Part shown: positions 52,539 through 61,500 of the stretch, piece by piece
Position numbering within the stretch: position 1 is the stretch's first letter
Layout: each line of letters begins with the position of its first letter
Assembly (NCBI RefSeq): GCF_009830105.1
Contig: NZ_WURB01000001.1
Coordinates: 310,001-374,000, forward strand
Reading direction: 5' to 3'
Origin: Microvirga makkahensis
GTDB taxonomy: Bacteria > Pseudomonadota > Alphaproteobacteria > Rhizobiales > Beijerinckiaceae
DNA length: 64,000 nt
Program-made: the position numbers and the translations under genes
Notes under the pieces: generated by a model
Databases searched by the model: none
The model's input: the letters and a program-made list of their open reading frames with translations, nothing else
Told to the model about the DNA's origin: nothing

Positions 52539-53277
52539 AGTTTCCTAAATAGGCTTCGCGCACCTTCGGATCGGCAGCGACCTCCGAGGGTCCTCCCTCG
52601 AAGATGACCTCGCCCGCTGCGAGCACCACCACGCGTCTGGCGAAACGGAATACGAGATCCATGTCGTGCTCGATCATGAGCACGGCGAGGCTCGGCGGAA
52701 GGCGCTCCAGTGCCTGCTCAATGCGCGGTGTGTCGGCCGAGGGCACCCCTGCCGCAGGCTCGTCGAGCAGCAGCACCTTCGGCTTGAGGGCAAGCGCGAT
52801 GGCGATTTCCAGAAGCCGCTGCTGGCCATAGGCGATCTGGCCTACCTTCCGGCGCGCGACCTCGTGCAATCCGAGGGTGCCGAGGATTCCGTGAACCTCG
52901 TCCGCCACATGAGTGTTGCCGCGAAACCGGCTCAGGATGCGCGTGGCCTTTCCCTCCCGCTGCAGCACGGTGAGGGTCACGTGCTCCTCAGGCGTGAGAT
53001 CGGAAAAAAGGCGCGTCACCTGAAAGGTGCGCACGAGTCCCTTGCGCACCCGGCGCACGGCGCCGAGTTGCGTCACGTCCCCTCCGTTCAACAGGACGCG
53101 CCCCGCACTGGGCCTGAGCTGCCCCGTCACCAGATTGACGAAAGTGGTCTTGCCGGCACCGTTGGGGCCGATGAGTGCAAGGCGCTCGCCCTCCGGCATT
53201 GACAGGGAGATGTTGCGGCTCACCGCCAGCCCCCCGAAGGATTTCGACAGATTCTCGACGCGGAACAGATCGCTCAT
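52513..53277 (-). CDS. Branched-chain-amino-acid-type ABC transporter ATP-binding protein LivG-like
   Basis: A 254-aa ATPase with Walker [10 protein letters not shown] near residue 37, the variant signature IAYGQQRLLEIAIALAL in place of LSGGQ, and Walker B LLLDEPAAGV. The LSGGQ replacement (AYGQQRLLE) is normal for LivG. It overlaps livM by four bases and livF by 26. It is part of the presumed aromatic-acid importer. Confidence 0.93.
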   Translation of the reverse strand: MSDLFRVENLSKSFGGLAVSRNISLSMPEGERLALIGPNGAGKTTFVNLVTGQLRPSAGRVLLNGGDVTQLGAVRRVRKGLVRTFQVTRLFSDLTPEEHVTLTVLQREGKATRILSRFRGNTHVADEVHGILGTLGLHEVARRKVGQIAYGQQRLLEIAIALALKPKVLLLDEPAAGVPSADTPRIEQALERLPPSLAVLMIEHDMDLVFRFARRVVVLAAGEVIFEGGPSEVAADPKVREAYLGNYAHARSVA

Positions 53278-54275
53278 GGCTTCCCCTGCCTCGATGCAGC
53301 GACCTTCCCGACCAGGCTAGTCAGGCCGCCAGGAGCCGCCAGCACCACGGCGATCAGCAATGCACCCACCATTGTCATCCAGTGGAACGGGTTGAAGGCT
53401 GACACCACATGCTCAAATCCCATGAAGATCACGGTTCCGATCAGCGCGCCATACAGCGTGCCGAGCCCGCCGAGCACCAGCATGACGAGCGCATTCGCCG
53501 AGAGCTCGAAGCTCACACTGTCGAGGCCCACGACCTGCGTGGAGACAGCGGCTAAGGCGCCACCTGTTCCGGCGACAGCACCCGAGATCACGAACATTTT
53601 CAACAGAACCGGGAATACGAAGGCCCCCATGGCACGGATGCGGACCGGATCCTGCTTGATGCCGCGGCACAGCATCCCGAAGGGCGAAGCCACGACGAAC
53701 TTGAGCGCGATGAAAACGAGCAGGAGAAGGACAAGTCCCATGAGATAGGCCGTCCGCCCCCACAGATCGAACTCGAACAAGCCGAAGAGAGGACTGACCA
53801 TCAGGCCCGCCAGCCCGTCGCTGCCGCCCGTATAGGCCGAGGCCTTGTTGGCCGCCTCATGGAACAGCTGTACGATGGCAATGGAGAGAACGAGCTGGGC
53901 AAGGCCGTGCGCCCTCAGCATGACGCCCCCCATGAGGAGGCCCGCCGCGGCGCCCGCAATCGCCCCGATGGCGATCAGCGTCATCGGCTCGGTCACGCCG
54001 TTCACGCAGGCGATGCCGGCCGCATAGGCGCCCGCGCCGAACAGGGCTGCCTGCCCCAAGGTAGCGACGCCGCAATAGCCAACGACGAGATCGATCGACA
54101 GCACGAGCAGGGCCACCGCGACGATCCGGGTGAGCAGAGCGAGATTGTCCGGGAACAGCCAGTAGCCGGCCGCGCCGCAAGCCGAAATCAGAGCGATCCC
54201 CGCGGCGTCGCGCCACAAATGGCTTTTCGCGTCGGGCATTGCCGATACCGTTCCCGCTTGCGCCATGATGTGCAT
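53274..54275 (-). CDS. Branched-chain-amino-acid-type ABC transporter permease LivM-like
   Basis: A 333-aa membrane protein with eight to ten hydrophobic segments and the LivM-type motifs VGYCGVATLGQAALFGAGAYAAGI and GMLCRGIKQDPVRIRAMG. Starts at 54275 and 54266 are both open. It lies one base after livH and overlaps livG. Substrate by context: an aromatic acid. Confidence 0.92.
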   Translation of the reverse strand: MHIMAQAGTVSAMPDAKSHLWRDAAGIALISACGAAGYWLFPDNLALLTRIVAVALLVLSIDLVVGYCGVATLGQAALFGAGAYAAGIACVNGVTEPMTLIAIGAIAGAAAGLLMGGVMLRAHGLAQLVLSIAIVQLFHEAANKASAYTGGSDGLAGLMVSPLFGLFEFDLWGRTAYLMGLVLLLLVFIALKFVVASPFGMLCRGIKQDPVRIRAMGAFVFPVLLKMFVISGAVAGTGGALAAVSTQVVGLDSVSFELSANALVMLVLGGLGTLYGALIGTVIFMGFEHVVSAFNPFHWMTMVGALLIAVVLAAPGGLTSLVGKVAASRQGKP

Positions 54276-54276
54276 G

Positions 54277-55140
54277 CTACTGAGCCCTTCCGAGGAATCC
54301 GCGCGGGAACAGGCAGACGATGAGGATCACGGCGGCGTAGAAGAAGAAATTGCCGAAATCGGGCATCAGGTAACGCCCTGTCGTGTCGACGAACCCGAGC
54401 ACGAGACATGCGATGAGAGCCCCCGGGATGGAGCCCGCCCCGCCGACGGAGACGACGACGAGAAAGGTCACCATGTAGCGCAGGGCATAATACGGCTCGA
54501 TGGGCAGAAACTCCGCTCCGACCACGCCGCCGAGCGCGGCAAGGCCGATGGCGATGGCGAAGCTGATGGCGTAGACCACCTGGGTGCGCACGCCGAGCGC
54601 GTCGCTCATAGCCGCATTGTCGACCGTCGCTCGCAACTTGATGCCGAAAGTCGTCCGCTCGATGAGATACCACAGGCCGCCGGCCACGGCCGCGCCACAG
54701 GCGATCACGAACAACCGGTGCGCGGCGATGGTGCGAAAACCCACGTCGAGCGGCTGGCTCAAGGCTTCCGGCAGCGGAATGATCTTCAGCGTCGGACCCA
54801 TGAAATAGTTGGTGATGCCGATCACGCAGAAGGTGAGACCAATCGTCATCAGTACCTGGGTCAGTTCCGGACTGCCATAGATCCGCCGGTAGAGAAAGCG
54901 CTCGAGCGGAATTGAGATCACGATCGTGCCGATGATCGCGAGGAAGATGCTGGCCGCATAGCCGAGCCCGAGATCGCGCGCAGCGTAGGAGGCGATATAG
55001 CCTGCGATCATCGCGAAGGCGCCGTGGGCGAGATTCACGACGCGCATCAGACCCATCGTGAGGGACAGGCCGATGCAGATGATGAACAGCACCATGCCGA
55101 ACGCCAGGGCGTCGATGGCAATGCTGAGAATAGTCTGCAT
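54277..55140 (-). CDS. Branched-chain-amino-acid-type ABC transporter permease LivH-like
   Basis: A 287-aa permease with about eight membrane segments and MGLMRVVNLAHGAFAMIAGY, the LivH hallmark, plus GIKLRATVDNAAMSDALGV and GGVVGAEFLPIEP. ATG 55140 with GGAAGAG upstream is preferred over the longer frame, which adds only an arginine-rich run. It is the second gene of the operon, 89 bases after the binding protein. Confidence 0.92.
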   Translation of the reverse strand: MQTILSIAIDALAFGMVLFIICIGLSLTMGLMRVVNLAHGAFAMIAGYIASYAARDLGLGYAASIFLAIIGTIVISIPLERFLYRRIYGSPELTQVLMTIGLTFCVIGITNYFMGPTLKIIPLPEALSQPLDVGFRTIAAHRLFVIACGAAVAGGLWYLIERTTFGIKLRATVDNAAMSDALGVRTQVVYAISFAIAIGLAALGGVVGAEFLPIEPYYALRYMVTFLVVVSVGGAGSIPGALIACLVLGFVDTTGRYLMPDFGNFFFYAAVILIVCLFPRGFLGRAQ

Positions 55141-55229
55141 GGAACTCTTCCGCCTCCTCGTTCGGCGCCGGTTCGAGAGTGAAGGCGGACGCGATCGACG
55201 GGGAATCGCGCCCATCCTTTCCGTTTCGT

Positions 55230-56411
55230 TCACTGAGTGGCGAGACCGGGATCCTTCTGGTCCGGGAAGGTCTGGATTTCCTTGTTGATGTACTTCCCGT
55301 CCGCATCCTTTGCGACCTCGCGCAGATAGATGTTCTGCGTGATGTGGCGGGTCTCGGGCTCGATGCGGACCGGCCCGCGCGGGCTCGTCCAGGACAGGCC
55401 CCTGACGGCGTCCACCGCCTTCTTCGCGTCCTGCTTGCCGTCCGTGGCCTCGATCATCTTGTAGATGACGTGCATGCCGTCATAGGCGCCGACCGCCGGG
55501 AAGGAGAGCTGGTCCGCCGAGCCAATGGCCTTGACGGCGGCTTCCACGAACTTCTTGTTCTCCGGACTGTCATGAGCAACCGAGTAATGGAAGCTGGTCT
55601 TGAGGCCTTCCGCCGCCTCGCCGAGGGCCGGCAGGTCGGATTCCTGCGTCAGGTCGCCGGGTGCGTAGAACTTGATTCCCGCCTTCTTGAGCCCCGTCTC
55701 GTTGAAAGCCTTCACGAAACCCAGGGTGGGCGGGCCGGAGGGCAGGAACGCGAAGAGGCCGGTCGCGCCGGAATCGCGCACGCGCTGCATGATCGGGCTG
55801 AAATCCGTGGTATTCATCGGCATTCGGACGGCCTCGACCACCTGGCCGCCAGCCGCCTCGAACGCCTTCCTGAATGCGTTCTCGGCGTCTACGCCCGGGC
55901 CGTAATCGCTGACGACGGTGATCGCCTTCTTCACGCCCTCGTTGAACGCGATCTTTCCGAGCGGGTTCGTTGTCTGCGCCGTGGTGAACGACGTGCGGAC
56001 CACGAGCGGCGAGGTGTTCACGATCGCGGACGTGGCCGCGTTGAAAATGACGAGCGGCGTATTGGCCTGGGAGAGCAGAGGCGTGATCGCCATGGCGTCC
56101 GGCGTGAAATAGACGCCGCCGAGATACTGCACCTTCTCCTTCACCACGAGCTCCTGCGCCAGGGCGCGGGACTGCGCGGGATTGGCAGCAGGAAGATCGC
56201 GATAGATGATCTCGATGTCGTGGCCTTTCACGGACTTCCCGTTGAGCGCCATATAGGCTTCGACACCAGCCTGGAAATTCTTGCCCTGCAGGGCGAACGG
56301 ACCCGAGAACGGGCCGATGATGCCGACCTTGATGGTGTCGGCATATGCGGAGACGGAGCCCATCAGCATCGCGCTGACGGCCGCACCCAGTATTCTCTTG
56401 CCCGCTATCAT
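55230..56411 (-). CDS. Periplasmic ligand-binding protein, LivK/aromatic-acid type
   Basis: A 393-aa family 6 binding protein with a signal peptide (cut near SAYA, residue 24) and a mature start TIKVGIIGPFSGPFALQGKNFQAGVE typical for HAAT receptors. Such receptors bind branched amino acids or aromatic acids such as protocatechuate and benzoate. It is the first gene of the liv-pca run and divergent from the IclR gene, so it should be the most strongly induced product. Ligand identity is inferred from context only. Confidence 0.93.
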   Translation of the reverse strand: MIAGKRILGAAVSAMLMGSVSAYADTIKVGIIGPFSGPFALQGKNFQAGVEAYMALNGKSVKGHDIEIIYRDLPAANPAQSRALAQELVVKEKVQYLGGVYFTPDAMAITPLLSQANTPLVIFNAATSAIVNTSPLVVRTSFTTAQTTNPLGKIAFNEGVKKAITVVSDYGPGVDAENAFRKAFEAAGGQVVEAVRMPMNTTDFSPIMQRVRDSGATGLFAFLPSGPPTLGFVKAFNETGLKKAGIKFYAPGDLTQESDLPALGEAAEGLKTSFHYSVAHDSPENKKFVEAAVKAIGSADQLSFPAVGAYDGMHVIYKMIEATDGKQDAKKAVDAVRGLSWTSPRGPVRIEPETRHITQNIYLREVAKDADGKYINKEIQTFPDQKDPGLATQ

Positions 56412-56492
56412 CGTCGTTTTCCTCCCTGCAAGCCCACGAATCTCCTTGGATGGACCGTGGTTTTCTGGTCGATGTCAATCAGCTTGTGCGCT

Positions 56493-56521
56493 TTGCGAAC
56501 ATTGATTACCATTACGAACAT
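56493..56521. promoter_or_regulatory. Paired 10-mers between the liv-pca run and the IclR gene
   Basis: TTGCGAACAT (56493-56502) and TTACGAACAT (56512-56521) are direct copies with one mismatch, 19 bp centre to centre (about two helical turns). They sit in the 176-bp divergent gap. IclR-type regulators of aromatic genes such as PcaU are known to use repeated 10-bp sites, so this is a good candidate operator. Confidence 0.55.
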
Positions 56522-56587
56522 CAAGGACGATTCAGGGGCGCGGTGTCAAGACGCCATGAGTCGAACCCGCCGCTTTTGGAGGGCAGC

Positions 56588-57370
56588 ATGCAGTCTGAGC
56601 AGACGGGCGGTCAGGAGAGGGACGACCGGGATTTCGTCGCGAGCCTCGAGAAGGGCCTTCTGGTGATCGAGGCTTTCGACGCCAGCCGTCCACGCCTGAC
56701 CCTGTCTGACGTAGCCAAGATCACCGGCATCACCCGCGCGGCCGCCCGTCGGTACCTGCGCACGCTCACCCGTCTCAACTATGCGGATTTCGACGGGCGC
56801 TACTTTTCCTTGAGCCCGCGCATCCTCAGGCTCGGGTATGCCTATCTCTCCTCCACCGCGCTTTCGACGCGCCTGCAGCCCTTCCTGGAGCGTATCTCGG
56901 AGGAAACGGGCGAATCGAGTTCGGCGGCGGTGCTGGACGGCGATGATATCGTCTACATTGCCCGCTCGGCCACGCGCCGCATCATGTCCATCGGATTGGG
57001 GGTCGGGAGCCGCCTGCCCGCTTATTGCACCTCGCTCGGCCGGGCGATCCTGGCCTTTCGCCCGCCGGAAACGGTCGAAACCTATCTCGAGAGAGTCACC
57101 CTGGAACCCCGCACACCGGAGACCATTACGGACAAGGACCAATTCCGGGCCGTGCTGGAGGCCACGCGGCAGCATGGTTACGCCATCGTGAACGAAGAGC
57201 TGGAACTCGGCCTGCGCTCCATTGCCGTGCCGCTCGTGCAGAAGAACGGCCACGTGTCCATCGCCCTCAACGTCAGCGCCCAGGCCGCGCGCGTGCCAGC
57301 CTCCGAGATGGAGGAACGGTTTCTGCCATCGTTGAAGGCCGCCAGCGACGCCTTGCGCTACACTTTGTGA
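56588..57370 (+). CDS. IclR-family regulator of the pca/aromatic island (PcaR/PcaU-like)
   Basis: A 260-aa IclR protein. Residues 15-80 form the winged helix (SLEKGLLVIEAFDASRPRLTLSDVAKITGITRAAARRYLRTL), and 95-255 the ligand domain with LGRAILAFRP, YAIVNEELELGLRSIAVPL and a serine/glycine pocket. The ATG at 56588 has GGAGGG upstream; the longer frame is intergenic. PcaR, PcaU and PobR belong to this family and sense 3-oxoadipate, protocatechuate or 4-hydroxybenzoate. Divergence from the transporter-pca run points to control of that run. Rhizobia more often use the LysR-type PcaQ, which is not seen here. Confidence 0.88.
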   Translation: MQSEQTGGQERDDRDFVASLEKGLLVIEAFDASRPRLTLSDVAKITGITRAAARRYLRTLTRLNYADFDGRYFSLSPRILRLGYAYLSSTALSTRLQPFLERISEETGESSSAAVLDGDDIVYIARSATRRIMSIGLGVGSRLPAYCTSLGRAILAFRPPETVETYLERVTLEPRTPETITDKDQFRAVLEATRQHGYAIVNEELELGLRSIAVPLVQKNGHVSIALNVSAQAARVPASEMEERFLPSLKAASDALRYTL

Positions 57371-57451
57371 GGTCTAGGCTTGGCCGTATTGATCGAAATG
57401 GCCTTCTGAGCGTTAGCAGGTAGATCCAGCTTGCGCGACGAAGGACATGCC

Positions 57452-57769
57452 ATGGTTACCCTCGAGATTGCCGGCAAGGCGGTTGCCGTGACCAATGCCG
57501 ACCAGGAGCAGGCCCAGGAGCTCTTTTTGAGCGAGAGCTTTAAAGATGACCTGAAGTCGTTTAAGAGCGAGGGCCGATTCCTCTGGGACGGCTCAGCTGC
57601 CTTGACTACCAGACCCGCATCCGAACACGAGATCGATGCGTTTTATGAGGTTCTGGACGAAGAGGATGAGGACGAGGTCGAAGACGGCGAAGACTCTGGC
57701 GACATCAACATCGATGTCGTGTTCCTGGTGTCGATCGACGAAATAGACGACGGTGCCGCCTCCGGCTGA
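57452..57769 (+). CDS. Acidic hypothetical protein
   Basis: A 105-aa cytosolic protein with AAGGAC before the ATG at 57452. The first 65 residues look folded (VTLEIAGKAVAVTNADQEQAQELFLSE.. FLWDGSAALTTRPAS). Residues 66-95 are an extremely acidic stretch of Asp/Glu, followed by a hydrophobic beta-strand-like end INIDVVFLVSIDEID. No family is recognised. It sits alone between the IclR gene and the helicase gene, and the acidic run suggests binding to a basic partner. Confidence 0.72.
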   Translation: MVTLEIAGKAVAVTNADQEQAQELFLSESFKDDLKSFKSEGRFLWDGSAALTTRPASEHEIDAFYEVLDEEDEDEVEDGEDSGDINIDVVFLVSIDEIDDGAASG

Positions 57770-57823
57770 TCATCCTTATCGGAGCTTGGAAAGCTCCCTC
57801 CAACTGGTTCAGCCCCTAATCTC

Positions 57824-59665
57824 ATGCCATTCCCCAAGACCAATCCGAGCCTTGAGCGCGCCCTCGCCGACCGAGGCTATAACGATCCCACCCCCGTCCA
57901 GGCCGCCGTCCTTGAGCAGGATGCCCTCGACCGCGACCTCCTCGTCTCCGCCCAAACCGGCTCGGGCAAGACGGTCGCCTATGGCCTTGCCATGGCCTCC
58001 ACCCTGCTGGGCGAGGCGGAGCGCTTTAGCGCCCCCCGCGAGCCCCTGGCGCTCATCATTGCGCCGACCCGCGAGCTGGCGCTCCAGGTCAACCGTGAGC
58101 TGATCTGGCTCTACGGCCCGGCGGGCGCGCGGGTCGTCTCCTGTGTCGGCGGCATGGACGTGCGCCGCGAGCAGCGCGCTCTGGAAGACGGTTGCCACAT
58201 CGTCGTCGGCACGCCCGGGCGCCTGCGCGACCATCTGGAGCGCGGACGCCTCGATACCTCGAAGATGAAGGTCGTGGTGCTCGACGAGGCCGACGAGATG
58301 CTCGATCTCGGTTTCCGCGAGGATCTGGAATTCATCCTCGACGCCACCCCCGAGAACCGGCGCACGCTCCTGTTCTCCGCAACCCTGCCGAAAAACATCG
58401 TCGCCCTCGCCCGACGCTACCAGCGCGACGCGCATCGCATCGACACCCTGGTTGAAAACGAGCCGCATGGCGACATTGACTACCGCGCCATCCGCTGCGC
58501 TCCGAATGAGACCGAGCTCGCCACCGTGAACGTGCTGCGTTTCTACGAGAGCCGTGGCGCGATGGTATTCTGCCATACCCGCGAGGCTGTGAGGCACCTC
58601 CATGCGAGCCTGGTCGAACGCGGCTTCGCGGCAGTTGCCCTCTCGGGCGAACTCAGTCAGAGCGAGCGCAGCCACGCCCTGCAGGCTCTGCGCGACGGGC
58701 GCGCCCGGGTCTGCGTCGCCACCGACGTCGCTGCGCGCGGCATCGACCTGCCGGATCTCGGCCTCGTGATCCATGTGGATCTGCCCAACGATCATGAAAC
58801 GCTCCTGCACCGCAGCGGCCGCACGGGCCGCGCCGGACGCAAGGGCGTGTGTGTCATGCTCGTGCCCTATACGCGCCGCCGCAAGGCCGAACGCCTCATT
58901 GATCAAGCAGGCATCGACGTGACCTGGGCCGGGCCGCCATCGGCCGACGGCATCCGCAAGCTCGACCGCGAGCGCCTGATGCAGGATCCGATCTTCTCCG
59001 AAGAGACGACGGAAGAGGATCTGGCTATGGCGAAGGTTCTCCTTGCCGAGAAATCCGCCGAGGAGATCGCCAACGCACTGGCGCGTTTTCATCGTTCGCG
59101 CCTGCCTGCGCCGGAAGAGATCTTCGATCCGGGCGAGGATCGCGGCCCGCGCCAGCGCAAGGACAAGCGCGAGCGCCAGGACGAGCGCGCCCACGGCGGG
59201 CGGGATTGGGGCCGCGGAGCTTCCGAGGATGGCGCCTACGGCTCCTCCGAGGACATGGTATGGTTCCGCATGAGCGTAGGGCGCCGCAACAACGCCGATC
59301 CGCGCTGGCTTCTCCCGATCATCTGCCGTCTCGGCCACGTGACGAAGAAGGAAATCGGCTCGATCAAGATCTTCGACCGGGAATCGAAATTCCAGATCGC
59401 GAAATCCCACGCGCCGAAATTCGCGGCCTCTGTACGCAAGGCGAATGACGAGGACATCCGCATCGAGCCCGCCGATGCACCGCATGGTAAATCCTCGGAC
59501 GCCCCCAGGCTCAAGAGTCCGAAAGGCAGAGGCGACTTTTCCGATCGTAAGCCTCCCCGGGAGGGCAAGCGCGCTCACGAATCCAAGCATCCTCGCGACA
59601 ACACCGGCACCAAGGACGCCAAGCGGCCGAAAGACAAGAAGCGTGCGTCGGACAAGCGCCGCTGA
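57824..59665 (+). CDS. DEAD-box RNA helicase with DbpA-type RNA-binding domain
   Basis: A 613-aa ATP-dependent RNA helicase of the DeaD/CsdA group. Visible motifs: Q motif DPTPVQ (21-26), Walker A SAQTGSGKT (42-50), PTRELA (81-86), DEAD (154-157), SAT (185-187), ATDVAARGID and HRSGRTGRAGR. After a charged linker, MVWFRMSVGRRNNADPRWLLPIICRLG.. forms a DbpA RNA-recognition-like domain. A Lys/Arg/Asp-rich tail of about 65 residues ends in KKRASDKRR. A likely role is ribosome assembly or cold-shock mRNA unwinding. A hairpin terminator follows. Confidence 0.93.
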   Translation: MPFPKTNPSLERALADRGYNDPTPVQAAVLEQDALDRDLLVSAQTGSGKTVAYGLAMASTLLGEAERFSAPREPLALIIAPTRELALQVNRELIWLYGPAGARVVSCVGGMDVRREQRALEDGCHIVVGTPGRLRDHLERGRLDTSKMKVVVLDEADEMLDLGFREDLEFILDATPENRRTLLFSATLPKNIVALARRYQRDAHRIDTLVENEPHGDIDYRAIRCAPNETELATVNVLRFYESRGAMVFCHTREAVRHLHASLVERGFAAVALSGELSQSERSHALQALRDGRARVCVATDVAARGIDLPDLGLVIHVDLPNDHETLLHRSGRTGRAGRKGVCVMLVPYTRRRKAERLIDQAGIDVTWAGPPSADGIRKLDRERLMQDPIFSEETTEEDLAMAKVLLAEKSAEEIANALARFHRSRLPAPEEIFDPGEDRGPRQRKDKRERQDERAHGGRDWGRGASEDGAYGSSEDMVWFRMSVGRRNNADPRWLLPIICRLGHVTKKEIGSIKIFDRESKFQIAKSHAPKFAASVRKANDEDIRIEPADAPHGKSSDAPRLKSPKGRGDFSDRKPPREGKRAHESKHPRDNTGTKDAKRPKDKKRASDKRR

Positions 59666-59671
59666 GAAAGC

Positions 59672-59707
59672 AAATCAGCCGGAATGCGAGAGCGCTCCGG
59701 CTGATTT
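59672..59707 (+). terminator. Terminator hairpin after the helicase gene
   Basis: AAATCAGCCGGA (59672-59683) and TCCGGCTGATTT (59696-59707) are perfectly complementary 12-base arms around a 12-base loop, starting 7 bases after the helicase stop. The TTT closing the stem stands in for a T run; the A/T ends make it work in either direction. Confidence 0.85.
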
Positions 59708-59828
59708 ACACGATGCCGTCGATAGGTTCGGGATTCGCTGGCGGGCTTCCCGAGATTTTCGAACACGGCTCCCGCCAGCGGCACGAGCATCGCCGGAAGG
59801 ACGGAGTCGACCGGATGCCGGCTGTTCT

Positions 59829-60207
59829 CTTGTGGCGGGCTTCGGCCAGGCGTTTTCCTTCGAATGCCGGCAAATGCAACATAATCCACTCTCTGGGCGG
59901 AGAGCAGACGGGGTGCGCGCGAACCTGTAGATTCTTCTGCGTACCGTAGGGGCAGAACAATGAAACCCGACATGGACCTGATCTGCGCGCTCACCTCGTT
60001 TTCCGTCGGCACGCTCGATGGCCGGGATACGATGATGGTGATCGAGACGGCCACTACAGCGGAGGAGTACGAGCAGGGCGTGCGCCGACAGATGCCTGTG
60101 GCCATGACGGCCGAGCATGCCCGCGAGTTGGGCGAGGCGCTGCTGCTGGCTGCCAGGGCCGCACTGATGGGCGACGCGCCGTCATACGCCCTCAACTGAG
60201 CAGGAAG
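59829..60207 (+). repeat. 379-bp direct repeat, copy A
   Basis: This segment recurs at 62468-62846, offset 2639 bp, with only three differences by my reading (59910, 59955 and 60130 are G here, A in the other copy). It covers the leader and whole coding region of a 79-codon gene and stops abruptly on both sides. Confidence 0.93.
59960..60199 (+). CDS. 79-aa conserved-looking hypothetical protein, copy A
   Basis: A small soluble protein with AGGGG eight bases before the ATG at 59960. It reads as a two-part protein: residues 1-30 likely beta strands (LICALTSFSVGTLDGRDTMMVIETA), then helix TAEEYEQGVRRQMPVAMTAEHARELGEALLLAARAAL, suggestive of a small alpha-beta fold. It has no signal peptide and no recognised family. 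An identical protein is encoded at 62599-62838; the only difference in the coding region is a silent Leu codon, which suggests recent duplication and perhaps selection for the protein. Confidence 0.72.
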   Translation: MKPDMDLICALTSFSVGTLDGRDTMMVIETATTAEEYEQGVRRQMPVAMTAEHARELGEALLLAARAALMGDAPSYALN

Positions 60208-60325
60208 GCGGATAGGTCCTCCTCTGGCAGAGGTCGATCCATTGCAGGGCAATATAGTTTTTTGCATTGCAACGCAGGCATTGCTCCGGCGTTATCCAAT
60301 CCATGGAACGTGAAGGGTATGCCTG

Positions 60326-61495
60326 ATGCAGCGCCTAGGGAGCATGATCCACCAATTGGCTCGCTATCGCAGCCAGTGGGAAGGATTGATGAGGGCCGCA
60401 GCCACGAACGAAGCCCCGCTCGAGCCCCTGAAAACGGCCCTGCAACGCTTGGTCGAAACAGAGAATTTCGGCGTCAATCCGGGCAATCTGCGCATGTTCA
60501 CCTATGCTCCGCCGGAACTCGCCTCGTCTCCCGGTCTGGTCGTGGTTCTTCACGGGTGCACCCAGAATGCCGCAGGCTACGACTTGGGCTCCGGGTGGTC
60601 GGTCCTGGCCGAGCGTTATGGCTTCGTGGTGCTCTTTCCCGAGCAGAGGGAAACCAATAATCCCAAGCGCTGCTTCAACTGGTTTCAGACCGGGGACACC
60701 GAGCGCGACCGGGGCGAGGTCGCTTCGATCCGCGAGATGGTTGAAATTGCCATCCGCAAGCATGGCATCGATCGCGATCGCGTCTTCGTCACTGGGCTGT
60801 CGGCAGGCGGCGCCATGACGGCCGCCATGCTGGCCACCTATCCGGAGGTGTTCGCCGGAGGCGCCATCATCGCAGGCCTGCCCTACCGATGCGCCACCAG
60901 CGTCTCTGAGGCCTTCGAGTGCATGTTCCAGGGACAAACCCGTCCGGCAGGGGAATGGGGCGACCTGGTGCGCCAAGCCTCGCGGCATCGGGGCCCCTGG
61001 CCCAAGGTGTCCGTCTGGCACGGCAGTGCGGATGCTACCGTCAAGCCCATCAACGCGGGCGAGATCATCAAGCAATGGACCGACGTTCACGGCCTTTCGA
61101 CCTCCGCGAGCCGCAGCGAGACCGTGGACGGCTATCCGCGTCGCGTCTGGGTGAACGACGCCGGGGAGGACGTGATCGAGGAATACATCATCAGCGGCAT
61201 GGCTCACGGCACGCCGCTCGCCACGGGCAACGACGAGAACCACTACGGTGTCGCAGGCCCGTTCCTGATCGAAGTGGGCATTTCCTCGAGCTATCACATC
61301 GCAAAGTTTTGGGGGCTCACGGGCAGTATCGTCTCTCAACACAAGCCCAGCCTTCGGGCGGAATCCCTTGCGGACGGACAGGCGCGCACCCGGCAGGAAG
61401 ACAGGCGCGGCCGCGGGAAGGATGTGCCGTCGCCGATTCCCAATGTAGGCGGCGTGATCGTGAGGGCGTTGAAAGCCGCAGGGCTCATGCGTTGA
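60326..61495 (+). CDS. PHB-depolymerase-family esterase
   Basis: A 389-aa alpha/beta hydrolase of the polyhydroxybutyrate depolymerase/esterase family. Oxyanion region VVLHGCTQNAAGYD; nucleophile S159 in GLSAGGAM; Asp in WHGSADATVKP (D236); His in GMAHGTPL (H294); RCFNWFQTGDTERDRGE is typical. No signal peptide is seen, so it is either intracellular or acts on esters other than extracellular PHB. GAAGGG precedes the ATG at 60326. It lies inside the block bounded by the two 379-bp repeats and is convergent with the VWA gene. Confidence 0.9.
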   Translation: MQRLGSMIHQLARYRSQWEGLMRAAATNEAPLEPLKTALQRLVETENFGVNPGNLRMFTYAPPELASSPGLVVVLHGCTQNAAGYDLGSGWSVLAERYGFVVLFPEQRETNNPKRCFNWFQTGDTERDRGEVASIREMVEIAIRKHGIDRDRVFVTGLSAGGAMTAAMLATYPEVFAGGAIIAGLPYRCATSVSEAFECMFQGQTRPAGEWGDLVRQASRHRGPWPKVSVWHGSADATVKPINAGEIIKQWTDVHGLSTSASRSETVDGYPRRVWVNDAGEDVIEEYIISGMAHGTPLATGNDENHYGVAGPFLIEVGISSSYHIAKFWGLTGSIVSQHKPSLRAESLADGQARTRQEDRRGRGKDVPSPIPNVGGVIVRALKAAGLMR

Positions 61496-61500
61496 CAGCT

